39,843 nt of DNA, taken from the NCBI GenBank assembly GCA_002723295.1, contig PBNP01000016.1, positions 1 to 39,843 on the forward strand. Reading direction: 5' to 3'. Each line of letters opens with the position of its first letter. Positions within the stretch are counted from its first letter, which is position 1. This stretch comes from Flavobacteriaceae bacterium. GTDB taxonomy: Bacteria > Bacteroidota > Bacteroidia > Flavobacteriales > Flavobacteriaceae. This document shows positions 24,869-33,586 of the stretch, in pieces. Below the pieces are notes generated by a model that saw only the letters and a list, made by a program, of their open reading frames with translations, had not been told where the DNA came from and made no database searches. Position numbers and translations under genes: made by a program.

Positions 24869-25897
24869 ATGTCAGAATTTCATCTTTTAAAAATCTCAAA
24901 ACTAGAGCTCCTAACTAAGAAAGCAATTGCGGTTTCTTTTGAAATACCTTATCAGCTGATGGATAGATTTAGCTTTATTTCTGGCCAATATCTAACCATA
25001 GAATTAGAGATTAAAGGAAAAACTATCCGCAGGTCATATTCTATATGTTCGAATCAAGACGAAACTCTTAGAATTGCAATTAAAAAGGTAGAAGGAGGCC
25101 TTTTTTCAAGCTATGCGTTGGAAAACTTCAATTTAGGTGATAAAATTAAAGTAGGAGAGCCTGAGGGTCGATTTATATTCAAGCCTGGTGATAAAAAGGA
25201 AACTATAACTGGGATTGCAGCTGGAAGCGGAATTACACCCATTTTATCAATAGCTAAATCCTGCTTGTCAAACAACAATAAATTTAGACTAATATACGGC
25301 AACAAATCTCCTTCAGAAACTATGTTTTTTAATGAGGTTAATGAATTAAAGGAAAAATATGGTAATAAATTTGATCTTATATGGGTTTATAGTGAAGCTC
25401 GTAAAGAAAATTCATATTATGGAAGGATTGATGCTGAAATCATAAATTATTATTTTAATAATTATACGATAGCTAATAAATATTTTCTTTGTGGTCCGAA
25501 GGATATGATTGATGTTGTTTTAAATCAGTTATCAAAAAATGGCGTTTCCACAGAAAACATCTTTTTCGAATTATTTACAACCTCTAATTCTAATCTTAAA
25601 GTTGAAAAAAAATCTACTATAACTGACTTAGAGATTATTTATGATGGCATGACATACTTGGTAAAAAATATAGGCGGAAAAAAACTCTTAGACGCTGCTC
25701 TAGAAGAGAATATAGATGTGCCTTATTCATGTCAAGGAGGAGTTTGTAGCTCTTGTCTTGCCAGAATTATAAAAGGGAAAGCAACTATGGAAAACAACCA
25801 AATTTTGACGGATCAAGAAATAAAAGATGGTTTTATCTTAACATGTCAAGCTATATCAAAAGAATCTTATATAAAAATTGATTTTGATGATATTTAA
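24869..25897 (+). CDS. FAD/NAD(P)H 2Fe-2S reductase (PaaE-like)
   Basis: 342 residues in three domains. An FAD-binding barrel (about 1-105) has the RSYS flavin motif (55-58). A nicotinamide-binding domain (about 110-230) has GIAAGSGITPI and CGPKDM. A C-terminal plant-type ferredoxin (about 250-342) has the cluster cysteines C288, C293, C296 and C326. This is the architecture of PaaE and related oxygenase reductases, passing electrons from NAD(P)H to a partner. No oxygenase or paa genes are nearby, so the partner is unknown; it may serve a desaturase or hydroxylase elsewhere. It is a single plus-strand gene whose stop abuts that of the GT9 gene. Confidence 0.9.
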   Translation: MSEFHLLKISKLELLTKKAIAVSFEIPYQLMDRFSFISGQYLTIELEIKGKTIRRSYSICSNQDETLRIAIKKVEGGLFSSYALENFNLGDKIKVGEPEGRFIFKPGDKKETITGIAAGSGITPILSIAKSCLSNNNKFRLIYGNKSPSETMFFNEVNELKEKYGNKFDLIWVYSEARKENSYYGRIDAEIINYYFNNYTIANKYFLCGPKDMIDVVLNQLSKNGVSTENIFFELFTTSNSNLKVEKKSTITDLEIIYDGMTYLVKNIGGKKLLDAALEENIDVPYSCQGGVCSSCLARIIKGKATMENNQILTDQEIKDGFILTCQAISKESYIKIDFDDI

Positions 25898-26932
25898 TTA
25901 TTTCTTTAACACCTCTAAGGCCTTCTCTATTATTGTTTTAGGAGAAATGGACCTAAAAACATCTTCATAATTTTTTGGAATTATATTTCCATAAATTGAT
26001 GTAGGTATGCCAGGAAATTTTTCTCGATCTGAAATTATTGAATAATCTTTCGGCTGATTAAATGGTGTAAAACCTGAATATGGATGGGTCTGGCCCCAAA
26101 TGGTAATTACAGGTATTCCTGCATTAGCAGCTAGATGTCCATTTAAGCTATCCATGCTTATCATCAAATCTAAATATGGTATCGATATTAATTGTTCTTC
26201 AAAATTTAATTCTTTAGAGGCATTCCAGCAGTTAGAATATGCTTTAGTCCAAATCCCCATTAAATCTTCTTCCTTTTTCCCCGAACCTAATAAAAAAATT
26301 CTATGTTCTTTTTGAAGATATACTATTACTTGTTGCATTAAATCAAGAGGATATATTTTTCCTTCAAAAGATGCAAATGGTGCAATTCCAATCCATTTTT
26401 TGTTATCATAATAAAAAATAGATTTTAATTTTTCAGGCAACGGTTTATTTTTAAGAGGATACTCTTTTGTAATATCAACTGGGAACCCTAGTTCTGCAAA
26501 TACTTTAGCATATCTAAAAATAGTTGGGGTCAATGGAAGAAATTGCTTATTGTTAAGTCTTGTAAGGGCTTTTTTTTCTTTTCTTCCTTTATAAATGCTT
26601 CTAACTTTAGTTCCAAATAAAATGAAAAGACTGGACAAAATATGAGTTCTAATAACTGCGTGAAGATCTGCCACATAAGATGGTCTTAATGATTTTAATG
26701 CCCAAAAAAGTTTAAAAACTCCTATTACTCCGCTATATTTTTTTTCAATATCGACCGAAAAAAAATTTATGTTTTTAAACTCTTTAAAAAGAGGAGCCAT
26801 CTTTGGTCGGCTAGCAATTACAAAGTTAACTTTTGGATAAGAGAAAGAAAGCGCTCTAAGTACTGGTATCATAATGGCGACATCTCCCATAGATGAAAAC
26901 CTAAGAATTAGTAGCTTTTTGAAGTTTTTCAT
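25898..26932 (-). CDS. glycosyltransferase family 9 (heptosyltransferase-like)
   Basis: 344 residues. The opening LLILRFSSMGDVAIMIPVLRAL and DLHAVIRTHILS, then GIAPFASFEGKIYPL, LGSGKKEED and SMDSLNGHLAANAGIPVITIWG, are GT9 signatures of two Rossmann domains. The family adds heptose or other sugars to the LPS inner core at the cytoplasmic face. It directly abuts the DUF4254 gene (no bases between stop and ATG), a pairing common in Flavobacteriia. Donor sugar unknown. Confidence 0.9.
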   Translation of the reverse strand: MKNFKKLLILRFSSMGDVAIMIPVLRALSFSYPKVNFVIASRPKMAPLFKEFKNINFFSVDIEKKYSGVIGVFKLFWALKSLRPSYVADLHAVIRTHILSSLFILFGTKVRSIYKGRKEKKALTRLNNKQFLPLTPTIFRYAKVFAELGFPVDITKEYPLKNKPLPEKLKSIFYYDNKKWIGIAPFASFEGKIYPLDLMQQVIVYLQKEHRIFLLGSGKKEEDLMGIWTKAYSNCWNASKELNFEEQLISIPYLDLMISMDSLNGHLAANAGIPVITIWGQTHPYSGFTPFNQPKDYSIISDREKFPGIPTSIYGNIIPKNYEDVFRSISPKTIIEKALEVLKK

Positions 26933-27553
26933 TTATTTATTCCTGTCTTTATATAAAACAGGATTTAATTCATCATCATTATACATCTTCATCTGCTTAT
27001 AAACCTTCATGTATTTTCTTCCTTCTGAAATCTGATGTAATAATAAATCTATTGCATTTGACAAATCACTTCTTTGTTCCATTAAAACTTTAAGTTTCAT
27101 TTCACATGATTTTCGATGTTCATCAGAGGCATTCTCTCGATTTGCTTCTTCATCCATATGATATATTTTAAGCGCCAAAATTGAAAGTCTATCAATTGCC
27201 CATGCAGGGCTTTCTGAATTTATTTGGGCTCCTTGCATGGGTTTAACATTCTTATATTTATCAAGAAAAAAGCTGTCAATGAACTCAACCATGTCTGTTC
27301 TTTCTTGATTTGAAGCGTCAATTTTTCTTTTTAAGCGCATTCCCGATTCAGGGTCAATATCTGGATCCCTAATAAGATCCTCATAGTGCCATTGTATTGT
27401 GTCTATCCAGTTTTTTGTGTATAATAAATGCTCTAAGGTTTCAGAAGAATAAGGGTTCTTTATAGTTTGATTAATATTATCCAAAAAATGATAATCATTA
27501 ATAGACTGATTGAAAACACTTAGGGCTATCTCACTTATATTTTTGTCTTTCAC
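26933..27553 (-). CDS. DUF4254 family protein
   Basis: 206 residues from GTG 27553. It is all-helical and soluble, with PWLW-free but conserved-looking stretches such as LLYTKNWIDTIQWHYEDLIRDP, IDPESGMRLKRKIDASNQERTD and SPAWAIDRLSILALKIYHM. These identify the DUF4254 family, which accompanies GT9 glycosyltransferases in Bacteroidota; its function is unknown. A longer frame starts at TTG 27583, but that codon is inside an exact -7 element with a correctly spaced -33, so the mRNA would begin after it. GTG 27553 is the first good start downstream. Confidence 0.8.
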   Translation of the reverse strand: MKDKNISEIALSVFNQSINDYHFLDNINQTIKNPYSSETLEHLLYTKNWIDTIQWHYEDLIRDPDIDPESGMRLKRKIDASNQERTDMVEFIDSFFLDKYKNVKPMQGAQINSESPAWAIDRLSILALKIYHMDEEANRENASDEHRKSCEMKLKVLMEQRSDLSNAIDLLLHQISEGRKYMKVYKQMKMYNDDELNPVLYKDRNK

Positions 27554-27580
27554 AATTTTGTTGCTCTTAATTATTTTAAA

Positions 27581-27610
27581 CAAAGATAATATTTGATTGA
27601 TGGAATCAAA
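27581..27610 (-). promoter_or_regulatory. promoter for DUF4254-GT9 (TTTG - 18 bp - TATCTTTG)
   Basis: Plus-strand CAAAGATA (27581-27588) is an exact -7 element and CAAA (27607-27610) is the -33, 18 bases apart. The -33 lies over the stop codon of the upstream DUF6427-type gene. The element rules out TTG 27583 as the start of DUF4254. Confidence 0.6.
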
Positions 27611-28544
27611 AAGGATAAATTATAGATATAATTGTGAAAAGTAATATCGTCCATAAGAAAAGCTCTTTGATAAAAAAGTTCTTTATTTTGCTAATTAATA
27701 TCTCTTTGGAAAAAATAATAGAAGGGATAAAGATTAATAGGGCTTTAGTGTTTTTAATATAATACACAAAAGTTATAGTTAAAATAAGAAAAGCAAGTCG
27801 TCCAAAGTAAATTCTTCTTTCTGTCATTAAAAGATTAAAAGGGTTTATAAGAAAAAATAAAAATCCAGTAAAAAACAAGTATATTAAAAAAATAATTCCT
27901 TTAATCTCTTTAAAAAATTGATAATAATTTTTGTCAATTTCCATGTTTTGATATGCAGGTATGTCCAAATTAAAAAAAGTGTTTGTTGTATAAAACAAAA
28001 AGAATATTATTGGAACTGGAATCAAAAATGAGACTATTTTATCAAAGGAGCCCCTAGACAATAAGAATATACCACAAAAAACAAATATCCCATAAATAAA
28101 TAGTGGGCCTATTAAATAAGTGAAGACTCCGACAAAAATGCCGCATTTAAGAATTTCAAAATTGTTAATAGGTTTGAATATAAAAGCTGTTAGTTTTCTA
28201 AACGCGAAAAGCATAAAGGTGAATGCTAAAATGAATTTTAAATCATAAATTTCTAATGGAAGAATTGAGATTATAGAAGGGAATAAAAACATATGCATGT
28301 TATCTTTTTGCGCATGATGTAAACTCTCTTGTAGATAATACTCTTTATGTTTTATTATCCAATCATTATATGTTTTAATTATTGTAGATAAAAGCCCGAA
28401 AAAAATTAATGATTCTAATAAGTGGTTTATCAGGGTTCCATCAGTATAAAGTAATCTTCTTTGAATAAAAATTACAGCGAATAATAATGAATATGAATAT
28501 ATGTTTAATAAAAAGGTCGATTTAAAAATTAACTTTGTGAGCAT
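27606..28544 (-). CDS. multi-pass membrane protein (DUF6427 type)
   Basis: 312 residues with about eight to nine hydrophobic segments and almost no soluble domain. A short polar loop (HKEYYLQESLHHAQKDNMHM) lies near residue 70-90. The neighbourhood, divergent from a 75-residue DUF6341-type gene next to purD, is where Flavobacteriia carry a DUF6427 protein, which is the basis of the call. Function unknown. The DUF number is recalled from gene order and topology, not from a search. Confidence 0.65.
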   Translation of the reverse strand: MLTKLIFKSTFLLNIYSYSLLFAVIFIQRRLLYTDGTLINHLLESLIFFGLLSTIIKTYNDWIIKHKEYYLQESLHHAQKDNMHMFLFPSIISILPLEIYDLKFILAFTFMLFAFRKLTAFIFKPINNFEILKCGIFVGVFTYLIGPLFIYGIFVFCGIFLLSRGSFDKIVSFLIPVPIIFFLFYTTNTFFNLDIPAYQNMEIDKNYYQFFKEIKGIIFLIYLFFTGFLFFLINPFNLLMTERRIYFGRLAFLILTITFVYYIKNTKALLIFIPSIIFSKEILISKIKNFFIKELFLWTILLFTIISIIYPF

Positions 28545-28564
28545 AATAGCTTTTATTACTTTTG
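28534..28564 (+). promoter_or_regulatory. promoter (TTTG - 19 bp - TACTTTTG) for the DUF6341-type gene
   Basis: TTTG at 28534-28537 and TACTTTTG at 28557-28564 match both consensus boxes with 19 bases between, the best-formed promoter in the window. The ATG is 23 bases downstream. The -33 lies within the first codons of the divergent membrane-protein gene. Confidence 0.65.
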
Positions 28565-28587
28565 TAATATAAATAAACTATAAAATA

Positions 28588-28815
28588 ATGAGAAACTTTT
28601 TTGAGGCTATTGCAAAACTTTTTGAGGAATTCCTTTTTATTCCCTTCAACACCCTTAGAAGTGTTGCTTATGATAATTGGTGGCTTTCAAACATTATTAC
28701 TTGGATATTATTGTTGATTGGTGTTTGCTCAGCAATTTATTGGCTCAATGAGTTACGACTTTCTGATAAAAGAGGTGAGGAGGATAAAAATATTACTGCA
28801 CATTCATTTTTATAA
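28588..28815 (+). CDS. small single-pass membrane protein (DUF6341 type)
   Basis: 75 residues. An amphipathic N-terminus (FFEAIAKLFEEFLFIPFNTLR) precedes a membrane helix (about 35-53, WWLSNIITWILLLIGVCSAIYW), then a charged tail ending in TAHSFL. The WW motif, the LNELR stretch and the HSFL end match a small flavobacterial family kept next to purD (DUF6341, recalled). Function unknown. Its TAA is immediately followed, on the other strand, by the purD stop (TTATAA over 28810-28815). Confidence 0.75.
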   Translation: MRNFFEAIAKLFEEFLFIPFNTLRSVAYDNWWLSNIITWILLLIGVCSAIYWLNELRLSDKRGEEDKNITAHSFL

Positions 28816-30078
28816 ATCGAAACCTATATCTTTTCTATAGTTCATTCCATTAAACTGAATTTTTTGAATTTCTTTATAAGAGACCCTTAATGCATCAACA
28901 AAATTATTCCCAAATCCAGTTATAGCTAATACTCTCCCCCCTGAAGTTAAAGTTTTATTGTTCTTTTTTGTTGTTCCTGAATGAAAGATTAATGCGTTAT
29001 TCACATTCTCTATTCCACTAATTTGATATCCCTTTTGATACTGTTCAGGATATCCTTGAGAAACTGCTATGATTGAAGATGCGCTCCTGGATTCTATTTC
29101 TAATTTTATTTTATTAAGTTTTTGTTCAGATACCGCAATAAATATGTCTAATAAATCATTCTTTATCCTAGGAATTACTACTTGAGTCTCCGGATCACCC
29201 ATTCTAACATTGTACTCAATAACTTTTGGTTCCCCTTTAGCAATAATAAGGCCTATAAAAATAAATCCTTTATAGTAAATTTTCTCCTTTTTAATTCCAT
29301 TAAGAGTAGGGCTAATAATTTTAGTTTTTATTTTATTCATTAGTTTTGAATCCACAAATGGCACTGGAGATATTGCACCCATTCCTCCAGTATTTAATCC
29401 TTTATCTCCTTCTCCAATTCTTTTGTAATCTTTTGCCATAGGCAAAACAAGGCCATACTTTCCATCTGTTAAGACAAAACAAGAAAGTTCTATGCCTTCC
29501 AAATGTTCTTCGATAATTACTCTTTTTGAAGCTTCTCCAAACTTTTCATTTAATAACATTTGTTTAAGTTCTTCCTTAGCTTGGGCAATATTATCAATGA
29601 TTAGAACCCCTTTGCCTGCGGCCAAACCATCAGCTTTCAACACATATGGAGGGTCTATCCTTTCTAGAAAATCATATCCCTCTAAAATAGTTTTGGAAGT
29701 AAATTCACAAAATTTAGCAGTTGGGATATTGTTCCTTTTCATAAATTCTTTTGCAAAAAATTTACTGCCTTCTAGTTGTGCAGCATATTTAGTTGGCCCA
29801 ATTACAGAAGTATCTAGTTCTTTGTCAGATTTCAAAAAGTCTGTTATTCCAGACACTAAAGGCACCTCTGGACCAACCACAACTATTTTAATCTTATTAT
29901 CAAGAATTATTTTTTTTATCCCTTCAAAGTCCATTGGAGAAATGGATAGGTTTTTAGCTATTTCTGATGTTCCAGCATTTCCTGGCGCAACATATAATTT
30001 AGAACAATTTGGGCTTTGTGCAAGTTTCCAGCATAAAGCATGTTCTCTTCCGCCAGAACCAATAACTAAAACATTCAT
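28810..30078 (-). CDS. purD: phosphoribosylamine--glycine ligase
   Basis: 422 residues. The N-terminal Rossmann part opens MNVLVIGSGGREHALCWKLAQSP. The ATP-grasp region follows with YVLKADGLAAGKGVLI, EEHLEGIELSCFVLTDG, the GARS signature NTGGMGAISPVP and YNVRMGDPETQ. It ligates glycine to phosphoribosylamine in purine synthesis (second step), in the cytoplasm. It is the last gene of the minus-strand block that starts with the M23 peptidase at 34453, 22 bases after the pyruvyl transferase gene. Confidence 0.97.
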   Translation of the reverse strand: MNVLVIGSGGREHALCWKLAQSPNCSKLYVAPGNAGTSEIAKNLSISPMDFEGIKKIILDNKIKIVVVGPEVPLVSGITDFLKSDKELDTSVIGPTKYAAQLEGSKFFAKEFMKRNNIPTAKFCEFTSKTILEGYDFLERIDPPYVLKADGLAAGKGVLIIDNIAQAKEELKQMLLNEKFGEASKRVIIEEHLEGIELSCFVLTDGKYGLVLPMAKDYKRIGEGDKGLNTGGMGAISPVPFVDSKLMNKIKTKIISPTLNGIKKEKIYYKGFIFIGLIIAKGEPKVIEYNVRMGDPETQVVIPRIKNDLLDIFIAVSEQKLNKIKLEIESRSASSIIAVSQGYPEQYQKGYQISGIENVNNALIFHSGTTKKNNKTLTSGGRVLAITGFGNNFVDALRVSYKEIQKIQFNGMNYRKDIGFDL

Positions 30079-30100
30079 ATGTTTTTATTATAAATATAAT

Positions 30101-31051
30101 TCATTCGTCATCTTTATTAAAAAAATCTGTTGCCTTTTCAATCAACCTAGACCTTAATACTTTTAAATCCTTTTTTAGCACTTTCTTTTTAAAATCTGTT
30201 TTAAGTAAATCTTTAGCTCTACAAGAAAAAAAGTAGTCTGATAGGCCTTCTATTCTACTTCTTTGGTTAGGGTGCTCTAGGCCATCAAGAATAAATATAA
30301 CTTTAGTTCCTAAGGAAATTGCAGGAAGTGCAGTATGAATTCTAGAGGTAATAACTAATTCTGATTTGGCAATTAAATTTAATTGATTTTGTGCAAGGCT
30401 AAAAAGTTTTTCTTCAGAATACTTTTTATTAATTATTTGAGAAGCAAATGTTATTTTAGAGTTTTGTCGATATAAAAATTTGTTTAATCTTTTTTTTGCA
30501 ATATAATAGCTAATGGTTTTAAATGGAGCCTTGAAACATTTAATTAAAAAATTCAATGAAAAAATAATATTAAAATTAATTTGTTTATTAATACTAGGGG
30601 TTATTCTGTCTAATGCACTCAATACCAAAATTCCTTCCTTTTTGTAAGCATTTCTATTTGTTATTGTAATTGTTAAGCAGCCAGAAAAATATGATTTAAT
30701 TCCCTTCGATGCTAAAATTTTTTTAGTATAAATATCACGACAACCTATTGGTTGGTGTTTTTTAAAATACTTAATGCTTTCTTCTGAAAGCATTGTGTTT
30801 TTAGCTGTTGGATTTATGTGAAAAGAAATAAACAAAGGTTTAATTTTATTACTAGGTGGCCAATTATTTGGGTTTTGCATAAACCATCCATTCATTATAA
30901 GTTTAACTTTATCTCCATTATAAGTGTTAAGTTTTTCTCTATCAATGCAAATTGCATCTTCATCAATAAATTTTTTTGCTGCAATACTTTGAATATAATC
31001 TCCAAGGTTTTTGGAATTGGGATAACTTAAAATTGCTTTTTTATATTTCAT
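30101..31051 (-). CDS. polysaccharide pyruvyl transferase family protein
   Basis: 316 residues. The family opening is KKAILSYPNSKNLGDYIQSIAAKKFI. Further points are HQPIGCRDIYTKKILASKGIKSYFSGCLT and the C-terminal VITSRIHTALPAISLGTKVIFI, which match PF04230 enzymes that add pyruvate ketals (or related groups) to surface glycans. Its ATG overlaps the TGA of the preceding GT4 gene (ATGA), so the two are translationally coupled. The acceptor sugar is unknown; some family members have other transferase roles. Confidence 0.85.
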   Translation of the reverse strand: MKYKKAILSYPNSKNLGDYIQSIAAKKFIDEDAICIDREKLNTYNGDKVKLIMNGWFMQNPNNWPPSNKIKPLFISFHINPTAKNTMLSEESIKYFKKHQPIGCRDIYTKKILASKGIKSYFSGCLTITITNRNAYKKEGILVLSALDRITPSINKQINFNIIFSLNFLIKCFKAPFKTISYYIAKKRLNKFLYRQNSKITFASQIINKKYSEEKLFSLAQNQLNLIAKSELVITSRIHTALPAISLGTKVIFILDGLEHPNQRSRIEGLSDYFFSCRAKDLLKTDFKKKVLKKDLKVLRSRLIEKATDFFNKDDE

Positions 31052-32097
31052 GATATAAATTCATTTAATGCTTTCGTTCTAAATTTTTCAGGAAATTTAT
31101 TTATAATTCTTTGTCTTGCTTTTCTGCCAAGATCATTAATTGGTCCTTTAATAAATCTTATTATGTTATTTAAGTCGTCTATTCCATCAAAAATTAATCC
31201 CGAATCTCCTATTGCTTTAGGTATACCAAAAACCCTGTTTCCTATAGGTATAGACTCACAAAGCATTGCTTCACAGAGTGAATTCGGAAGCCCTTCTATT
31301 CTTGATGCTTGAATATAAAATTGGCTCTCTTCATAAATTTTTTTTAAGTTTTCAGGGGCTTGAGAAGGCAATAATAATATATTGGGAGGTATATAAGTTT
31401 CGTTTAACAACTCTATTTTATTGATTCCAACAATTGTAAACAAATAATTGGGTAACTTTTTTGCCAATAAAAAAATAATCGGCAATCCTTTTAATAATAT
31501 TACTTTTGAACTGTAAAAATTTGCAACAGTTAAAATAGTTTTAGGTTTTTTTGTGAGTTTTCTTTTCCAAAATTCTGAAGAATATGTTGTTGGAACAACT
31601 TTAATTTTGTTTTTTATTGTCGGAATCCATTTTATTACCCCCGAATTAATATTATATTGCTGATATGCATTTGGACAGCCCTCAACAAGCGTTCCATCTA
31701 CAGCCCATATTTCATCTGCTAAACAAAAGTTCATTTTACATATTTTCTGTCTTATATTTTTTTTAGTGAAAATACCATGGTCTAATTCAGGATCACTTAC
31801 AGCATCATATCCTCCAACTATTATGAGGCTTTTTTTTAAAAATATTTTTGAAAAAATTAATGGAAAAAATGCATGATAATCACTAAACCAAACTATCAAT
31901 CTTTCAGAAAAGAGAACATAATAGAATGATTTAATGACTTCTATTAACTTGTAACAGAAAAAAAGAAAAAATGTTTTCTGTGGGGGACATTCTATACAAT
32001 AAACTTTTGCTCCTATTGATTTAACTTGGTTTATGTCCCTTTTGACAAAAGTAGTTCTTATAGAATACGCAATCGTTACCTTTTTATTTGTTTGCAT
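31048..32097 (-). CDS. glycosyltransferase family 4-like protein
   Basis: 349 residues of GT-B type. The C-terminal half has TILTVANFYSSKVILLKGLPIIFLLAKKLP, PSQAPENLKKIYEESQFYIQAS and the EX7E motif in RIEGLPNSLCEAML, then IPIGNRVFGIPKAIG. The N-terminal half is more diverged (TIAYSIRTTFVKRDINQVKS). It probably transfers a nucleotide-sugar-derived residue to a lipid-linked or surface glycan at the cytoplasmic face. It is one base downstream of the GH3 gene and overlaps the pyruvyl transferase gene by four bases. Confidence 0.87.
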   Translation of the reverse strand: MQTNKKVTIAYSIRTTFVKRDINQVKSIGAKVYCIECPPQKTFFLFFCYKLIEVIKSFYYVLFSERLIVWFSDYHAFFPLIFSKIFLKKSLIIVGGYDAVSDPELDHGIFTKKNIRQKICKMNFCLADEIWAVDGTLVEGCPNAYQQYNINSGVIKWIPTIKNKIKVVPTTYSSEFWKRKLTKKPKTILTVANFYSSKVILLKGLPIIFLLAKKLPNYLFTIVGINKIELLNETYIPPNILLLPSQAPENLKKIYEESQFYIQASRIEGLPNSLCEAMLCESIPIGNRVFGIPKAIGDSGLIFDGIDDLNNIIRFIKGPINDLGRKARQRIINKFPEKFRTKALNEFIS

Positions 32098-32098
32098 T

Positions 32099-33583
32099 TT
32101 AGTTGATTACTTGCAATTTTTCAACGAGGTTACGATTATTACTTAATCTTGGAATTTTATTTTGACCTCCTAGCTTACCAACAGACTTCATATATTTAAG
32201 AAACTCTCCTTTTTTCACTTCTTTTATAACAGCTTTTCTCAAAACTTTGCCCTTAATTAAATCATCATAATATATGTTTTGAGCACACATCTCTTGATCT
32301 AGCTTTTCAGAAAACAAATTAAAATCAGAGGGAGGTGTTTTAAAGTCTATAAACCATTCATGATATGGGAGTCCATGGCTCGGGTTTACTTGAGGGGCAA
32401 CACTAAATTCTCTAATTTCAGCACCCATTAAGCTTGAGGCATTCTTTATGGCTGTTTCAACTTCCTTTCCTATTACATGTTCACCAAAAGCTGATATGAA
32501 ATGCTTAATTCTTCCCGTAACAGTTATGCGATATGGAGAAATTGAGACAAAAGTAATTGTGTCTCCAATATTATATGACCACAATCCTGCATTTGTAGAT
32601 AATATAACTACATAGTTCACGCCCATTTTCACGTCTTTAAGTGAAATTCTTTCAGGATTAGAAGAAAAAAATTTGTTTGCTTCTATAAACTCATAAAAAA
32701 TCCCATTATTAACTAACAAAAGTAATCCCTCATTTTTTACTTTATCTTGATACGCTATAAATCCTTCTGATGCAGGGAAAAATTCCAAAGAATCTATTTT
32801 TTTTCCAAGCAATTTATTAAAAAGACTTTTATATGGATCAAAATTTACACCCCCATATATAAATAAGGATAATTCTGGAAATTGTTTTCCAACTGGCTTC
32901 TTTGATTTTTCAATAATTTTTTCAAAATACATTTGAACCCATGAAGGTATTCCGCCAATTATAGTCATTTTTTCATTGATTGTTTCTTCAACAATTTTCT
33001 TTATCTTTTTCTCCCAATCATCTATGCAGTTTGTTTCCCAGCTCGGCATATTATTCTTTCTCAAATATGAAGGCACATAATGAGCTACTATTCCAGACAA
33101 CCTTCCAATTTTAATTCCATTAATTGTTTTTAAAATTGGGCTCCCTTGCAAAAAAATATGTTTCCCCTTTATAAAAGATGTATTCCCAGTTAGATTTATA
33201 TAATTAAGAATAGCGTCTCTACTAGATTTTACATGACTAGGCATAGATTCTTTTGTTATAGGTATAAATTTAGAGCCAGAGGTTGTTCCACTAGTTTTAG
33301 CAAAATAAATTGGTTTTCCAGGCCATAAAATATTTTCTTGACCTTTAATTGTCATTTCTATATATGGTCTTATTTTTTCATAATCATTAATTGGAACTTT
33401 TGATTTATAATCAGAATAATTAATAATTGTATTAAAACTATGGTCTTTGCCAAATTTTGTGTTCTTTGCCTTTTTAATTAGTTTTTTTAAAATTTTATCT
33501 TGAAATTTTATCGGATTATTTATCCATTTAGAATTATTCCAGTGAATATATTTTGCAAAAAATAGTGCTAAAATTTTTTTCAT
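32099..33583 (-). CDS. GH3 family protein (acyl-adenylate/amide synthetase fold)
   Basis: 494 residues. The adenylating motifs of the GH3/ANL-like fold are visible: AKTSGTTSGSKFIPITKESM (P-loop-like T/S-rich motif), FIYGGVNFDPY, EFFPASEGFIAYQD and LWSYNIGDTITFVS followed by TGRIKHFISAFGEHV. Plant GH3 enzymes join acyl acids to amino acids; bacterial members are widespread in Bacteroidota with unknown substrates. The gene follows the M23 peptidase by 3 bases and precedes GT4 by 1 base. Context hints at an envelope-related acyl-amide, which is inference. Confidence 0.88.
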   Translation of the reverse strand: MKKILALFFAKYIHWNNSKWINNPIKFQDKILKKLIKKAKNTKFGKDHSFNTIINYSDYKSKVPINDYEKIRPYIEMTIKGQENILWPGKPIYFAKTSGTTSGSKFIPITKESMPSHVKSSRDAILNYINLTGNTSFIKGKHIFLQGSPILKTINGIKIGRLSGIVAHYVPSYLRKNNMPSWETNCIDDWEKKIKKIVEETINEKMTIIGGIPSWVQMYFEKIIEKSKKPVGKQFPELSLFIYGGVNFDPYKSLFNKLLGKKIDSLEFFPASEGFIAYQDKVKNEGLLLLVNNGIFYEFIEANKFFSSNPERISLKDVKMGVNYVVILSTNAGLWSYNIGDTITFVSISPYRITVTGRIKHFISAFGEHVIGKEVETAIKNASSLMGAEIREFSVAPQVNPSHGLPYHEWFIDFKTPPSDFNLFSEKLDQEMCAQNIYYDDLIKGKVLRKAVIKEVKKGEFLKYMKSVGKLGGQNKIPRLSNNRNLVEKLQVIN

Positions 33584-33586
33584 GTA

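Noticed and set aside
29492-30157. 221-codon open frame on the plus strand opposite purD
   Set aside because: It is antisense to a clearly conserved gene, shows no domain pattern and is rich in residues expected from the mirror of purD codons.
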